Source of the DNA: Sedimenticola selenatireducens DSM 17993
GTDB taxonomy: Bacteria; Pseudomonadota; Gammaproteobacteria; Chromatiales; Chromatiaceae
Length of the DNA stretch: 64,000 nt
Direction: 5' to 3'
Assembly: GCF_000428045.1 (NCBI RefSeq)
Contig: NZ_ATZE01000012.1
Coordinates: 1-64,000 of the forward strand
Shown: in pieces, positions 35,154-44,521 of the stretch
How the letters are laid out: every line of letters begins with the position of its first letter
Numbering within the stretch: position 1 is the first letter of the stretch
Position numbers and translations under genes: made by a program
Notes under the pieces: generated by a model
Database searches by the model: none
The model's input: only the letters and a program-made list of their open reading frames with translations
Told to the model about the DNA's origin: nothing

Positions 35154-38100
35154 TTAGCTCCATGGACCTACGCCAGCAAGAATCTTTCGACCAACATAGT
35201 TCTCGTCTAGCTTTCCAACTCGCTTCTCCATGGCTCGCTTGCGAGCTGAACGATTCAGCCGAGCATGACTCAGCTTAAGCTGCATAAATGAACTGCTTTC
35301 GTTTTCGGCTTGCCAATCCTGGTTGATCCATATCCAGGCCCGCTGATCAGCTGATCGGAGGAAGAGTACCCAAGCAGCATAAGCCTCTGCTAGGTCTTGA
35401 GCCTTTAGGTAAACACACCACCAGTGGTGAGCGCAGGCTTCGGCCCATCGAAAACGCGCTGACTTGCATTCGAGTGCAGCATAACCGGTTCGAATCTCAC
35501 CCTCTGGCCAGGCATCAGCGACAGGCAGTGTATTATTCGTAGTAAAACCTGCGAAAACTACACCGCGTTTCCGTTTCCAGGCGAGAGGCGATGCCCGATC
35601 CGTCTCGATAATTCTGGTGAGCCAATCTACCTTACCATTATAGGACGCGGCAGTCGCAAGGTTGAACAAATCTCTATCAGTATTGCTATATACCCACGTG
35701 GTCAGCTCATTTCGCAGTTCATTTCCCTCAGGCGAATCCGGAACACGAAAAACCATGTGTAATAACTCTTCGACACCTGCTACACCCATATATCGGGTCA
35801 CCACCGAAGCACGAACGGCACGCCAGAACTGCGTGCCACGTACAGGGTCATATGCCAGGAGAGCCTCGCAGAGTGTCAGGAAAGCCCCTTCTGCCAAACG
35901 AACACGGTGTCGAAAATTCGTTGAAATCTCTTGATACCCCTCAATCCATAAATCGACCATATCTGGTGCATGTTTCAGAACATGTTCATAATCTGCCGTG
36001 TCAATATTTGCAAGATAGAGGCTAGCACCGGAAGCATGTAATTCTCGTATACGTGAAATCGCGGTCTCGGCGGCACGCCGGTACGCCTTTTCCTGCGCTT
36101 TGGCATCCATAGCTTTACTCAGAGCCTCCATGGGATTATTGGCATCATCCTCGCTAGTACGTGGTGAAACTGAAAATGAAAATGGCGGGGACTCGACATC
36201 AGCTCGGTCAACCGACAAATTGGATCCGGGATCAGGTTCCTCGACTTTCTCAATCATAAGAACGTGACTGAAGATTTCAGCTGCAAGCCGCACCTCCATT
36301 CGGTCGGATCCGCGCTGGCGAGCCGCTTCCAATATCCGCCATGGCGCCAATCGCTGGATAATCTGTTCGAAGGGCAAGGCCCGTGTAGCCTCGATATAGG
36401 CGCCTGTTCCATAGTGGTTTACCCAAACATCTGCTTCCGGTCTCCAGGACCAGCCATCGGCCACAAGCCGTCGGCCGAAGCGTTCCGCGTCAGCTCGGGT
36501 CAACATTTGGAATACGAGCCCACGATGATCATAGTCTGTCTGTTTTGCAAAACCTTCTAGCCATGACCAGGCACTATCGCTGAACTCAACCCGGTGGATA
36601 GATAACAAGGTGATTAAATCGTCTTGTTCTTTCGTCGAACTGGGTGCATAACGCGAAATCAGTGCATCAACGTCATGCGATGTAGGAACACGCAATACTT
36701 CGGCAAGGTCTGTCAGGATGGATTTGAGGTTTGCCTGAATTAACCGATCAATTTGTGCCTGTGCATCCAGATTCTGGAGTTCCAGTATCAGGAGCTGGCT
36801 GGCGGCATAGAACTCCCGCCCCTCATCTTCGTCAGTATTGCTCATGCGCAAGGTTTTCGCTGCCACAGCCTCAGATTCGCCAGCCAGCAGGAAATGGTCA
36901 GTCACACTAACCGCATTCCAGTACCGGGACTCGGGTGGGCAAGTCGCCATATTTTGCATCTTGTTATGTATTAAATCAGCGAGCTGCTGAGGCGCGCAAC
37001 GAGCGAAAACGGGTTCAAGTTCTTCGAAATTATGATCCTCGATCGTATGGCTCATGTGTCGATTCAGTTTCTCGACATCAAGATGCGGAATTGCAGCACG
37101 AACCTCCTCAACGAATGTGTCTGGTGGCTCGAAATTCGGGTCCAACCATAGCTCTTTAGTACGCTGTATACGTGTCAGTAACGGTAGCTCTGTATCATGC
37201 AGCACGATTTCAGCATGTCGACGTTCTAACGGGAAAAAACTACGGCCAGGTTGCGGCAGGTAATCTTTCTCATAGGTCCACCAGCGATCGATACCGGGAT
37301 CAATTGACACTGCAGTATCTTCATCTATCTCCTGACCACTCAACCAAAGCAAGATCGCAGCGGTCCGCGCGGGAAGATCCGCATGTACACCCGGCTCTGG
37401 TGTTCTGAAACGAACGTCCTTTGATAATGCGCGTAGAACTTCCGCCGTGTCATCAGGATCGACTTCGTTAAGAAAACAGAGCCACTTCAATCCATCCCAG
37501 CCCTCCTCACTGCCCTTGATTGCCAATGAAATGGCTGCCACTTCCATAATTGGCACAACCTGAGCAAGCGGGAAGCCCTCGATAATCGACGGCGCAACAG
37601 ATCGCAGCGAAATATCAAACTGGTCCACGAGTTCAAGATCAACGCCAATGACTGTAACTGGACCTGAAGTATCAATGCCAATACGCTGTATGAACCGATC
37701 AGACAAGCTTTTCTTAGAATCCGGGTGCGAATCAATTTCTCGTGAGATGATGCTGAACCACTTACGTATCCGTTCGACAATCGTTGTCAGTGCCGCATCA
37801 CCCTTTCGCGGGATGGCACGCAACGCATTGACTGCCCAAAGACGAGCCGAGGCATGTGTATAATTATCAGAATGTTCGACTGCGTCGAGTAATGCACCTG
37901 TTAAATACAAGGCAAGATTGGCAAGCTCTCGCCGATGATTGTCGCCCACATTTTGGCTTTGCAACCACGCTGTGACGAGCACCCCAGTAATAGGAGATTT
38001 TCCTGAGTCACCCCGTTCCACCATGATCGAGACCGCGGCACGCAGGATCTCTGCACGTTGATCAAACCCTGCAATTGGATCAAGCCACAGTGTGAGTTCA

Positions 38101-39800
38101 GCATCGAGTGACTCGAAAGTCGGTGTAACTACCGCATCAAGCTGGGCAAGCACTGCAACACCGAGGGCATGCGCGATAACGGCGGGAGCGAGTTGCAGGC
38201 ATCCTGATGGTTCAGGTTTTGCGAACCGACCGTCAATGATGTCACTGAGCCGCGAATAAACCTCTGTCTCCGAGAGATCGGGACGATTCACCGTCTCTCC
38301 AAGCGACTTGACTGAGAATGCCTCGACACCATCGCGATACTTCTGAGCAATCTCTTTCAACCAAGCCTTCCACTCAGATTCGCTAAACGACTTTCCGGCA
38401 CGCACTCCGAAGCTGTCACGTCCATACTCCCAGAGCAATCTGTGTAATGTGATCTGACCCGCCTTGACTAGATTCTCACGAAATCGTACTACGAGCTTAA
38501 AGAGACGGGGTGTGCGAGCCAGCTCGATAAGATCAGGATGCAGGTCAACCTGAGTAAGACTCTCGAACGCCAGCATTTGGTCGAGTTCACCTCCCGGCGC
38601 CGTATCGTAGAGATCCACGGTAATCGGCACTGCTGCTACGACGAGGCCACGAAGCCTGGACAACTTATTGTCAAAGTAATGATTACGGCTACTGATGACT
38701 ACCCGTACCCGTCCTGCAAATGACTCACCCTGCAAAACCTTCAGCAGCGATAGCCAAGGTACAGAAGACTCCTGATTCAACCCATCAAAGAAGAGTGTCA
38801 GAACTGGCCCTTCATCCGATGGCCGCTTGAGCAGGTAATCGAGTCGACGAAGCCAGTGTTGCGAATCTCGTACACCACTCACTTCATAGAGACGATCCGC
38901 CAGAAACTGTTTAACATTGGTTTCTGAGACCGTCGAGAGATTAGTCGCTGCTGATGATGGGATTATCAGTATAACTGGCTGCTCACCCTTGGTTTCGACC
39001 AACCAATCGAGCACCGCCCAGGTCTTGCCTACGCCATCCCACCCGATAACCGCCGCAGGAGAATCCGATCTTGCCGGTCCATGCCACCAAGTACTGAGTG
39101 CCTGATGTACCGCACTGCGTTTAATTCTCTTATCCTGAGCTGCGCCCGCCACGTCTTGACCAAGTGCAGCGTTCGAGGCCCGTGGTGAGCTCCATATACT
39201 GTCGAGTTTCTTATGCGATCTGTCTCGAAGTGACTCAAATCCGAGGCACCATGATTGCAGATTTCGCCGCAGCATCTCGACTGCATCGGTTGAGGTAGAT
39301 TGAAGCGCACGAGCAAAGGTCGCAGCTTCTCCCGAAAACTCTGCTTCTACCAGATCGGGGTCGAGAGAGCACAATGCTGCAAGTGAAGTGATCTCGTGTT
39401 TCTTCCATTCGATAATTAGGACGGGGACGCCAAGTTTCTCGCCTTTCTGGACCAAGTCCTGCGCAAGCTGCTCAGGCACGCTTCGAGTTGCAACGAGAAA
39501 CCAGCCCTCTAGTGCCTCATCCCGTGCCAGCGCATGATCTATTTCACCAAGCAGCTCCCGATCCTTCAGCGACGTGGTACTGCTATACTTCTTGCACTCT
39601 AATCGGAACCGTCGCCCTTGCTGACCAGCCGGGCCTGCATCTCCACCATGTTGAAAACCCGACTTGGCAACCGAAACATGGACATTGAGAAGTCGACCGA
39701 GTAAAGCCGCCGCGAGATTTTCGAACTTTTTCGCATCACCTTTTTGCAGTTCGCGTATAAGCCTTTCCTGATTTGTCAGAGCGCTAGATTTCTGCATCAT
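35154..39800 (-). CDS. Giant nuclease-NTPase protein (PD-(D/E)XK + STAND-like P-loop + long C-terminal region)
   Basis: A ~1548-residue protein, last gene of the eight-gene island operon. Residues ~20-130 form a restriction-endonuclease fold with HGGDAG (D54) and FRLECKKY (E68, K70), an Mrr-like PD-(D/E)XK site. Near residue 250 is Walker A GWDGVGKT and near 335 a Walker B-like strand LTLFFDGLNQ, followed by a long helix-rich C-terminal region without a clear known motif. Nuclease + STAND-type NTPase + repeat sensor is the plan of Avs-like antiviral proteins, but no specific Avs family is recognised. The ATG at 39800 (or 39797) overlaps the RelE-UvrD gene by 14-17 nt, so the two are coupled. 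Confidence 0.75.
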   Translation of the reverse strand: MMQKSSALTNQERLIRELQKGDAKKFENLAAALLGRLLNVHVSVAKSGFQHGGDAGPAGQQGRRFRLECKKYSSTTSLKDRELLGEIDHALARDEALEGWFLVATRSVPEQLAQDLVQKGEKLGVPVLIIEWKKHEITSLAALCSLDPDLVEAEFSGEAATFARALQSTSTDAVEMLRRNLQSWCLGFESLRDRSHKKLDSIWSSPRASNAALGQDVAGAAQDKRIKRSAVHQALSTWWHGPARSDSPAAVIGWDGVGKTWAVLDWLVETKGEQPVILIIPSSAATNLSTVSETNVKQFLADRLYEVSGVRDSQHWLRRLDYLLKRPSDEGPVLTLFFDGLNQESSVPWLSLLKVLQGESFAGRVRVVISSRNHYFDNKLSRLRGLVVAAVPITVDLYDTAPGGELDQMLAFESLTQVDLHPDLIELARTPRLFKLVVRFRENLVKAGQITLHRLLWEYGRDSFGVRAGKSFSESEWKAWLKEIAQKYRDGVEAFSVKSLGETVNRPDLSETEVYSRLSDIIDGRFAKPEPSGCLQLAPAVIAHALGVAVLAQLDAVVTPTFESLDAELTLWLDPIAGFDQRAEILRAAVSIMVERGDSGKSPITGVLVTAWLQSQNVGDNHRRELANLALYLTGALLDAVEHSDNYTHASARLWAVNALRAIPRKGDAALTTIVERIRKWFSIISREIDSHPDSKKSLSDRFIQRIGIDTSGPVTVIGVDLELVDQFDISLRSVAPSIIEGFPLAQVVPIMEVAAISLAIKGSEEGWDGLKWLCFLNEVDPDDTAEVLRALSKDVRFRTPEPGVHADLPARTAAILLWLSGQEIDEDTAVSIDPGIDRWWTYEKDYLPQPGRSFFPLERRHAEIVLHDTELPLLTRIQRTKELWLDPNFEPPDTFVEEVRAAIPHLDVEKLNRHMSHTIEDHNFEELEPVFARCAPQQLADLIHNKMQNMATCPPESRYWNAVSVTDHFLLAGESEAVAAKTLRMSNTDEDEGREFYAASQLLILELQNLDAQAQIDRLIQANLKSILTDLAEVLRVPTSHDVDALISRYAPSSTKEQDDLITLLSIHRVEFSDSAWSWLEGFAKQTDYDHRGLVFQMLTRADAERFGRRLVADGWSWRPEADVWVNHYGTGAYIEATRALPFEQIIQRLAPWRILEAARQRGSDRMEVRLAAEIFSHVLMIEKVEEPDPGSNLSVDRADVESPPFSFSVSPRTSEDDANNPMEALSKAMDAKAQEKAYRRAAETAISRIRELHASGASLYLANIDTADYEHVLKHAPDMVDLWIEGYQEISTNFRHRVRLAEGAFLTLCEALLAYDPVRGTQFWRAVRASVVTRYMGVAGVEELLHMVFRVPDSPEGNELRNELTTWVYSNTDRDLFNLATAASYNGKVDWLTRIIETDRASPLAWKRKRGVVFAGFTTNNTLPVADAWPEGEIRTGYAALECKSARFRWAEACAHHWWCVYLKAQDLAEAYAAWVLFLRSADQRAWIWINQDWQAENESSSFMQLKLSHARLNRSARKRAMEKRVGKLDENYVGRKILAGVGPWS

Positions 39801-41880
39801 TGAGATCGTCAAGAAACTCTGAAGCCGGATCAACGCTCGTCACCAGAAGATGATCCCGTGCACGGGTACAAGCAACGTACAATAGATGGCGTTCTGTATT
39901 GTAGACCTCCTCCAAATCCGAGTCATCGACTACTGTCTCAATCCGCTGCTGCAGGGGAAGAACTTCATCATCACAAGCCATGACTACAACTGCGCGAAAC
40001 TCCAGCCCCTTCGCAAGATGCATGGTACTGATCGACAGGTAACCGCTCGTTGTCTCTAGCTTCTCGTCAAGCACCTTAAATGGTAGCGCTGCGTCCTCGA
40101 CTGCACTCAGGGAACGACCAAGTTCCTTGTCAGAACGGACAAATACTCCCATCTCGTGAGGCAGTACCCCTTCGCTGTTCCGCTCAGTCAACCATTGACT
40201 AACCGTGTTGCGTTCATCCTCAATAGTATCCAGTATCTGGATACCGGGAGTTGGTCCGTTGAATACGGATACGGTGCCACGACGCTCTTCGGTATTACCA
40301 TCCACATCTGAAACCTCTGGACCCAGCAACCTATCGGCCTGCATCCTGATCTGGTGTGATGTTCTGTAATTTATATGGAGGGTGCGAGAACGACCGCGAA
40401 TATCGACACCAAGTGCTTTCCAAGAAAACGGGGGCTGGAATATGCGCTGACCAAGATCGCCGGCAAAAAATAGGCTGTTTAGGCGTTTGCCACCAAGTGC
40501 TGCAAGAAATCGCAACTGAGAAACACTGATATCCTGCGCCTCATCAACGACGGCAAAGTCGAAAGGCGGGTGTTTTCGCTCAGCAAGTTTTTTGGATAGT
40601 TGACTAAACAGGCCGGGATAAGTTATCAGGCAGCGCTCTGCCAACTGTGAGCGGACACGATCAAATATCGACCAGAGCACCTGACGCTGCTGCTCTGGCA
40701 GGCGCGTTTTTCGTCCCAACCGCCTGACGTCCCTATATGCCTCCCAGGTATCTAACTGCCACGCATCTACTACCTCTTCCCATTCAGTCAATAGAAATTG
40801 CGGACTAAATTTGTGCCCTCCTACTTCTACTGCCACCTCCGTTATGATTTGCTGTAATTCTTCATGGGATACAATGTTTAGAGCGCCAAAGTGCAATTCA
40901 TAGAGCCGGCGACCAATTGCATTAATGGCATGGACTTCCAATCGCTCACCAATATGCGGTTCATTGCTGATCAATCGCCTTAGCTTGGTTCTCAGCGAGT
41001 TAGCCAGGGTGTCGGAAAACGTGGTAAGCAAGACTCGCGCATCGGGGTGACTACGGGCGAGAAAGACGGCCCGATGTAAAGCAACGATTGTCTTGCCCGT
41101 ACCCGCCGAACCCGAAACCCTTGCTGGTCCGTTATAGTCTTTTTCCACCCACTGGCGTTGGGCCGGATGTAGGAAGATAGTCCATTTCTCCCATGGGTAA
41201 TCCAGCGCGCGCTCAAGTTCTTCGACATTTTTCATCACCCGGAAACGGCGCTGCGCATCGGGATGTTCAAACGGATCAGCGCTCACAGATACTGGCTGCG
41301 CAATATGTGGGATACCGCCAGTTGCCAATTCCAGGAGCGCTTCTGCCGCTTCGCCAGGCAGGTGATCTGCCAACTCAAGCACGCTGTCTTCATCAGCACT
41401 GCGCACATCATCCAGCCACTCGGCTGGCACCCCATAACTCAACAAATTGTCATCAGAGATGTCCGCAAACAACAGCGGCTTTAATGGTGTTGGTTCATCA
41501 ACGGGAACATCAATCTGGGCAACGTATTTCGGGACGGTAATTTCCCTGACCATCTCCCGAACTTCTACTATCTGTGCCGCACCGGTCTTTGGATGGGTTT
41601 CCAGCTTGCGACGTTCCGCCCATTGATAGGCTTTATCGTGATGGTTCACGTAACAAAGTAATAAACTCTTTTCCGTCTTATGGACGATCAATCGAATATC
41701 TCTGCTGACCCGGACTGACCAGAAATTCGGATCCTTGGCTCTATCGAGCTTATGAAATTGCATTCCAGGGTTTGCTGGATTCAATTGCAGATCGAATGCT
41801 GTTGTCTTGACATTTTTTTGTTCCTCACCAGTGAGTTTAGCGAGACTGTCTGTGAAGGTATCGGCGATACGGAAATTCAT
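39784..41880 (-). CDS. RelE-like domain fused to a UvrD-type helicase
   Basis: A 698-residue protein. The first ~105 residues resemble a RelE/ParE toxin (FRIADTFTDSLAKLTGEEQKN, then FWSVRVSRDIRLIVHK and LLLCYVNHHDKAY). A linker of ~130 residues follows, then an SF1 helicase: motif I VSGSAGTGKTIVALHRA (~256), II FAVVDEAQDIS (~445), III FAGDLGQRIFQ, IV INYRTSHQIR, V STMHLAKGLEFRAVVVMA and VI RHLLYVACTRARDHLLV. Start ATG 41880 was preferred to GTG 41883. It starts 56 nt after the ABC ATPase gene and overlaps the giant nuclease gene. It may unwind or survey foreign DNA for its partner; the RelE part could bind ribosomes or RNA (inference). Confidence 0.82.
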   Translation of the reverse strand: MNFRIADTFTDSLAKLTGEEQKNVKTTAFDLQLNPANPGMQFHKLDRAKDPNFWSVRVSRDIRLIVHKTEKSLLLCYVNHHDKAYQWAERRKLETHPKTGAAQIVEVREMVREITVPKYVAQIDVPVDEPTPLKPLLFADISDDNLLSYGVPAEWLDDVRSADEDSVLELADHLPGEAAEALLELATGGIPHIAQPVSVSADPFEHPDAQRRFRVMKNVEELERALDYPWEKWTIFLHPAQRQWVEKDYNGPARVSGSAGTGKTIVALHRAVFLARSHPDARVLLTTFSDTLANSLRTKLRRLISNEPHIGERLEVHAINAIGRRLYELHFGALNIVSHEELQQIITEVAVEVGGHKFSPQFLLTEWEEVVDAWQLDTWEAYRDVRRLGRKTRLPEQQRQVLWSIFDRVRSQLAERCLITYPGLFSQLSKKLAERKHPPFDFAVVDEAQDISVSQLRFLAALGGKRLNSLFFAGDLGQRIFQPPFSWKALGVDIRGRSRTLHINYRTSHQIRMQADRLLGPEVSDVDGNTEERRGTVSVFNGPTPGIQILDTIEDERNTVSQWLTERNSEGVLPHEMGVFVRSDKELGRSLSAVEDAALPFKVLDEKLETTSGYLSISTMHLAKGLEFRAVVVMACDDEVLPLQQRIETVVDDSDLEEVYNTERHLLYVACTRARDHLLVTSVDPASEFLDDLNDAEI

Positions 41881-41936
41881 CACAACATCCTTTACTGAGT
41901 ATCTCTTCTCGAATGAAGTAACATTCGCGTTCTCGA

Positions 41937-43994
41937 TCAGACCGCTTGAATCCCTGACCGGGACCTCAGCACCCCGACAGGCATAGGAGGAACTTCGACA
42001 TCCGACACAATGGTCGTGGCGCCGTCCAACCCAATATCGATGTCGTACCGCCTACCTAAGGCGTCCGAGGTACTTAGCAGGCGCCTGCACAAAAGATCCG
42101 CAAGAGCGGGATCCTCGACCGCGCAGACTATTTGCCTGCCATCAAGGCGCAATGCTGCAAGTACTTCAATTAAGTGGAGTGCTCGAAAATCATCAATATG
42201 CTGAATAGGATCATCCAAGAGCAATGTGTGCCAAGGCGTCCACGCGCGTGCCAAATGTACTGATAACAGAAACGCTAAGCCAGCTGCGCGCCGCTGCCCG
42301 CTACTAAAAACGAACTGAGGATTAAGTCCGTCCCCTACTTTCAGACTAAGAAACCGTCGAACGTCGCCGCGAATACTATATTCGATGGAGCGCCAGTCAT
42401 GATGAGGGCGCAAACGCTGGTAGAGCTCATTCAGGAGAGGGCTGATTTGAGCCAGCCGCTCGTCGATGATCTCACCTGAAATGCTGCGCACTCCACGCTC
42501 CATGGCCTTCGCGCTTGCCAAGGCTCGTTCGGAGTTCTCCACTTGCGCCGCTGCACCATCTGCTTCCTTGCGGAATGTCGCGATACGATCTTCGAGCGAC
42601 GAGATTTTCGAAACAGACTGTGACGCCTCAAGTGTATGCAACGCCCTCTCAAGATTGATGAGTCGATCCCGTTCAGCCGTGAGTTGCTGTTCAAGACCGT
42701 CGGGATCCTGGACAAAACGAAGGTCAAGCCCGTGGCGTTCAAAGGTTTCGACATGAGCCTGTTCCCGAGCGGCAAGGCGCGATTGCTCAGTTTCAATCCC
42801 GGACCATTCCGCCTGCGCCTGATCCAGCTCGGCGGCAGCCTGCTTAGCCGATTCGCGCGCGTCTGCCGCTTGCTGCCGAGCCTCTGCAATCCCGGTGGCG
42901 AGAGTGGCCATTCGCTCTCGCGCGAGCGCAAGCCCAGCGGCGAACTCTTCATTAGTCCTTGAGGCCGCACATAGCGGACAGTGTTCGTCGTGCAATCCCA
43001 ACTTTTCGCCATGTTCGATAATCGCGGCAAGTGAAGCGGCAAGGGCGTTAGCTCCCTGCTCAACTTCGAGAGCGCGCTCCATATCCGTAACAATGCGGTC
43101 TGCTTCAGCCTTCGATTTGTTGGCCACATCGAATCGCGCTCGTGCGGCTTCCCGCTTCTGGGCTGCCTCCGGGGCATCGAAGGCACGTCGAAGCGCCAGA
43201 ACCTCATGCCCCTGAGAGATGGCTTCGCCCATCCCTCCAAGGCGCGTACGGCCTGCCGCCAGTGTCGAACGCCCGGCAACAAGGCGAGCTGCAATGTCCT
43301 CTGGACCATTGGGTGTTGCGGCAACCAAGACTTCCATCGCGGCAGCAACGTCGCCTGCACGACCGATTGCCTCCTTCGCTTCAGACAACTGCGTCAAGGC
43401 ATTTGTAAGCTGGGTACGTGCATTGGTATACGTGTTCTGTCTCGCGTCGTGGGCCGTCTCTATGCTCTTGAGTACAGACTTGGCTTTGGCGCCAAAATCG
43501 ACTCCTTGGACAGGGCCAAGTGCAGACCGCACCAGTTCGAAGCGCTCGGTTTCGCTCAGATCGAGGCTGAGTGCCGCAATCCATTCGTCGCGGATGATAG
43601 AGGTTCTGCAAAGTTGGCGAATCGCGTCATCTGGTCTGACAGCGTGGCAGAGAGCATCTTCGATCTCTTTTGGTGATTTGTCGGCGCCCGATTTCCTTGT
43701 TCTTGTGATGAGGAAAGTCTCGCCGTTGTCCTCCTTGAGCGACGCGGTTACGTAGTGGTTGCTCGGAGAGCCCTCGCCGCGCCACCACAGGTAGTCGTCG
43801 AGACTTTCTTGTGCTGCTTTTTCGACAGCATACTTGTCAATCGACCCAGTCAAGGCAAATTCCACAGCGTCGCAGAGCGTGCTCTTCCCCACGCCATTGC
43901 GCCCAGTGATGACGGTGAACCCTGAACCGAAAGTGACGCGGACCTTCTCGCGAAATCCGCGAAAACCACAGACCTCTATAAAATCCAGTCTCAT
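41937..43994 (-). CDS. Rad50/SMC-like ABC ATPase with zinc hook
   Basis: A 685-residue ATPase. Walker A GRNGVGKST is at 31-39. A long coiled coil is broken by a zinc-hook CPLC at 339-342, and the second ATPase half has the Q/signature segment FVFSSGQRRAAGLAFLL and Walker B TLLLDDPIQHIDD. The size is much smaller than true Rad50, like the ATPases of ABC-three-component and related conflict systems. It overlaps the upstream 176-residue gene by 4 nt, and that gene overlaps the SIR2 gene, so the three form one translation unit. Likely role: DNA- or nucleic-acid-sensing module controlling the SIR2 effector. Confidence 0.85.
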   Translation of the reverse strand: MRLDFIEVCGFRGFREKVRVTFGSGFTVITGRNGVGKSTLCDAVEFALTGSIDKYAVEKAAQESLDDYLWWRGEGSPSNHYVTASLKEDNGETFLITRTRKSGADKSPKEIEDALCHAVRPDDAIRQLCRTSIIRDEWIAALSLDLSETERFELVRSALGPVQGVDFGAKAKSVLKSIETAHDARQNTYTNARTQLTNALTQLSEAKEAIGRAGDVAAAMEVLVAATPNGPEDIAARLVAGRSTLAAGRTRLGGMGEAISQGHEVLALRRAFDAPEAAQKREAARARFDVANKSKAEADRIVTDMERALEVEQGANALAASLAAIIEHGEKLGLHDEHCPLCAASRTNEEFAAGLALARERMATLATGIAEARQQAADARESAKQAAAELDQAQAEWSGIETEQSRLAAREQAHVETFERHGLDLRFVQDPDGLEQQLTAERDRLINLERALHTLEASQSVSKISSLEDRIATFRKEADGAAAQVENSERALASAKAMERGVRSISGEIIDERLAQISPLLNELYQRLRPHHDWRSIEYSIRGDVRRFLSLKVGDGLNPQFVFSSGQRRAAGLAFLLSVHLARAWTPWHTLLLDDPIQHIDDFRALHLIEVLAALRLDGRQIVCAVEDPALADLLCRRLLSTSDALGRRYDIDIGLDGATTIVSDVEVPPMPVGVLRSRSGIQAV

Positions 43995-44521
43995 GTCTTC
44001 TCCACAAGCATTCTCGCGACCTCCTCAGCGTCGCCACCACCAAGAAACGCCGCCAACACGTCCGCGGAAACGTCCTTCAATCTGGAGCGAAGTCTGTCCT
44101 CAAAATCCGTATCCGAGAGTATCGGCTGAGCCTTCACGGCGGTGAGGGGTAGCAAGGCGCGTTCAACATCGTCTTGCGTGCGCACGCCGACGCGAGCGAT
44201 CTTTCGGGTTAGTGTAAAGTTCTCCTCGATTCGCTCTACTTCACGCTGCTCGGATTGAGCCCCTTCCTCTGCGAGAAACACCGAATAGACATTCCACGCC
44301 TTGGCCCCCGCTGCGCGCAGCGCGGCACTATGCCGAGAAAGTACGGTGCGTTGCGCAGACTCCCAGCTTGCAAGAAGATCCTCCGCCGATGAGAAGACGT
44401 GAACGAAACCGATGATAGCAGCGTTCTCGAAGCATGTTACTGCGGGTGGCTCACCGGTCCATGGCCACGTTTCGTACCCAGATTCTCTGAGGAGGATTTC
44501 GGTTTGTGTCGCGATATCCAT
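43991..44521 (-). CDS. Small middle component of a SIR2/ABC ATPase trio
   Basis: A 176-residue cytoplasmic protein beginning MDIATQTEILLRESGYETWPW, followed by an alpha/beta core (AAIIGFVHVFSSAEDLLASWES) and a helical segment VERIEENFTLTRKIARVGVRTQDDVERALLPL. No enzymatic motif is visible. ATG 44521 overlaps the last base of the SIR2 stop; a longer frame to 44563 would overlap SIR2 by 43 nt. Position between an effector gene and a Rad50-like ATPase fits the 'middle component' of ABC-three-component systems; family membership is inferred from context. Confidence 0.6.
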   Translation of the reverse strand: MDIATQTEILLRESGYETWPWTGEPPAVTCFENAAIIGFVHVFSSAEDLLASWESAQRTVLSRHSAALRAAGAKAWNVYSVFLAEEGAQSEQREVERIEENFTLTRKIARVGVRTQDDVERALLPLTAVKAQPILSDTDFEDRLRSRLKDVSADVLAAFLGGGDAEEVARMLVEKT

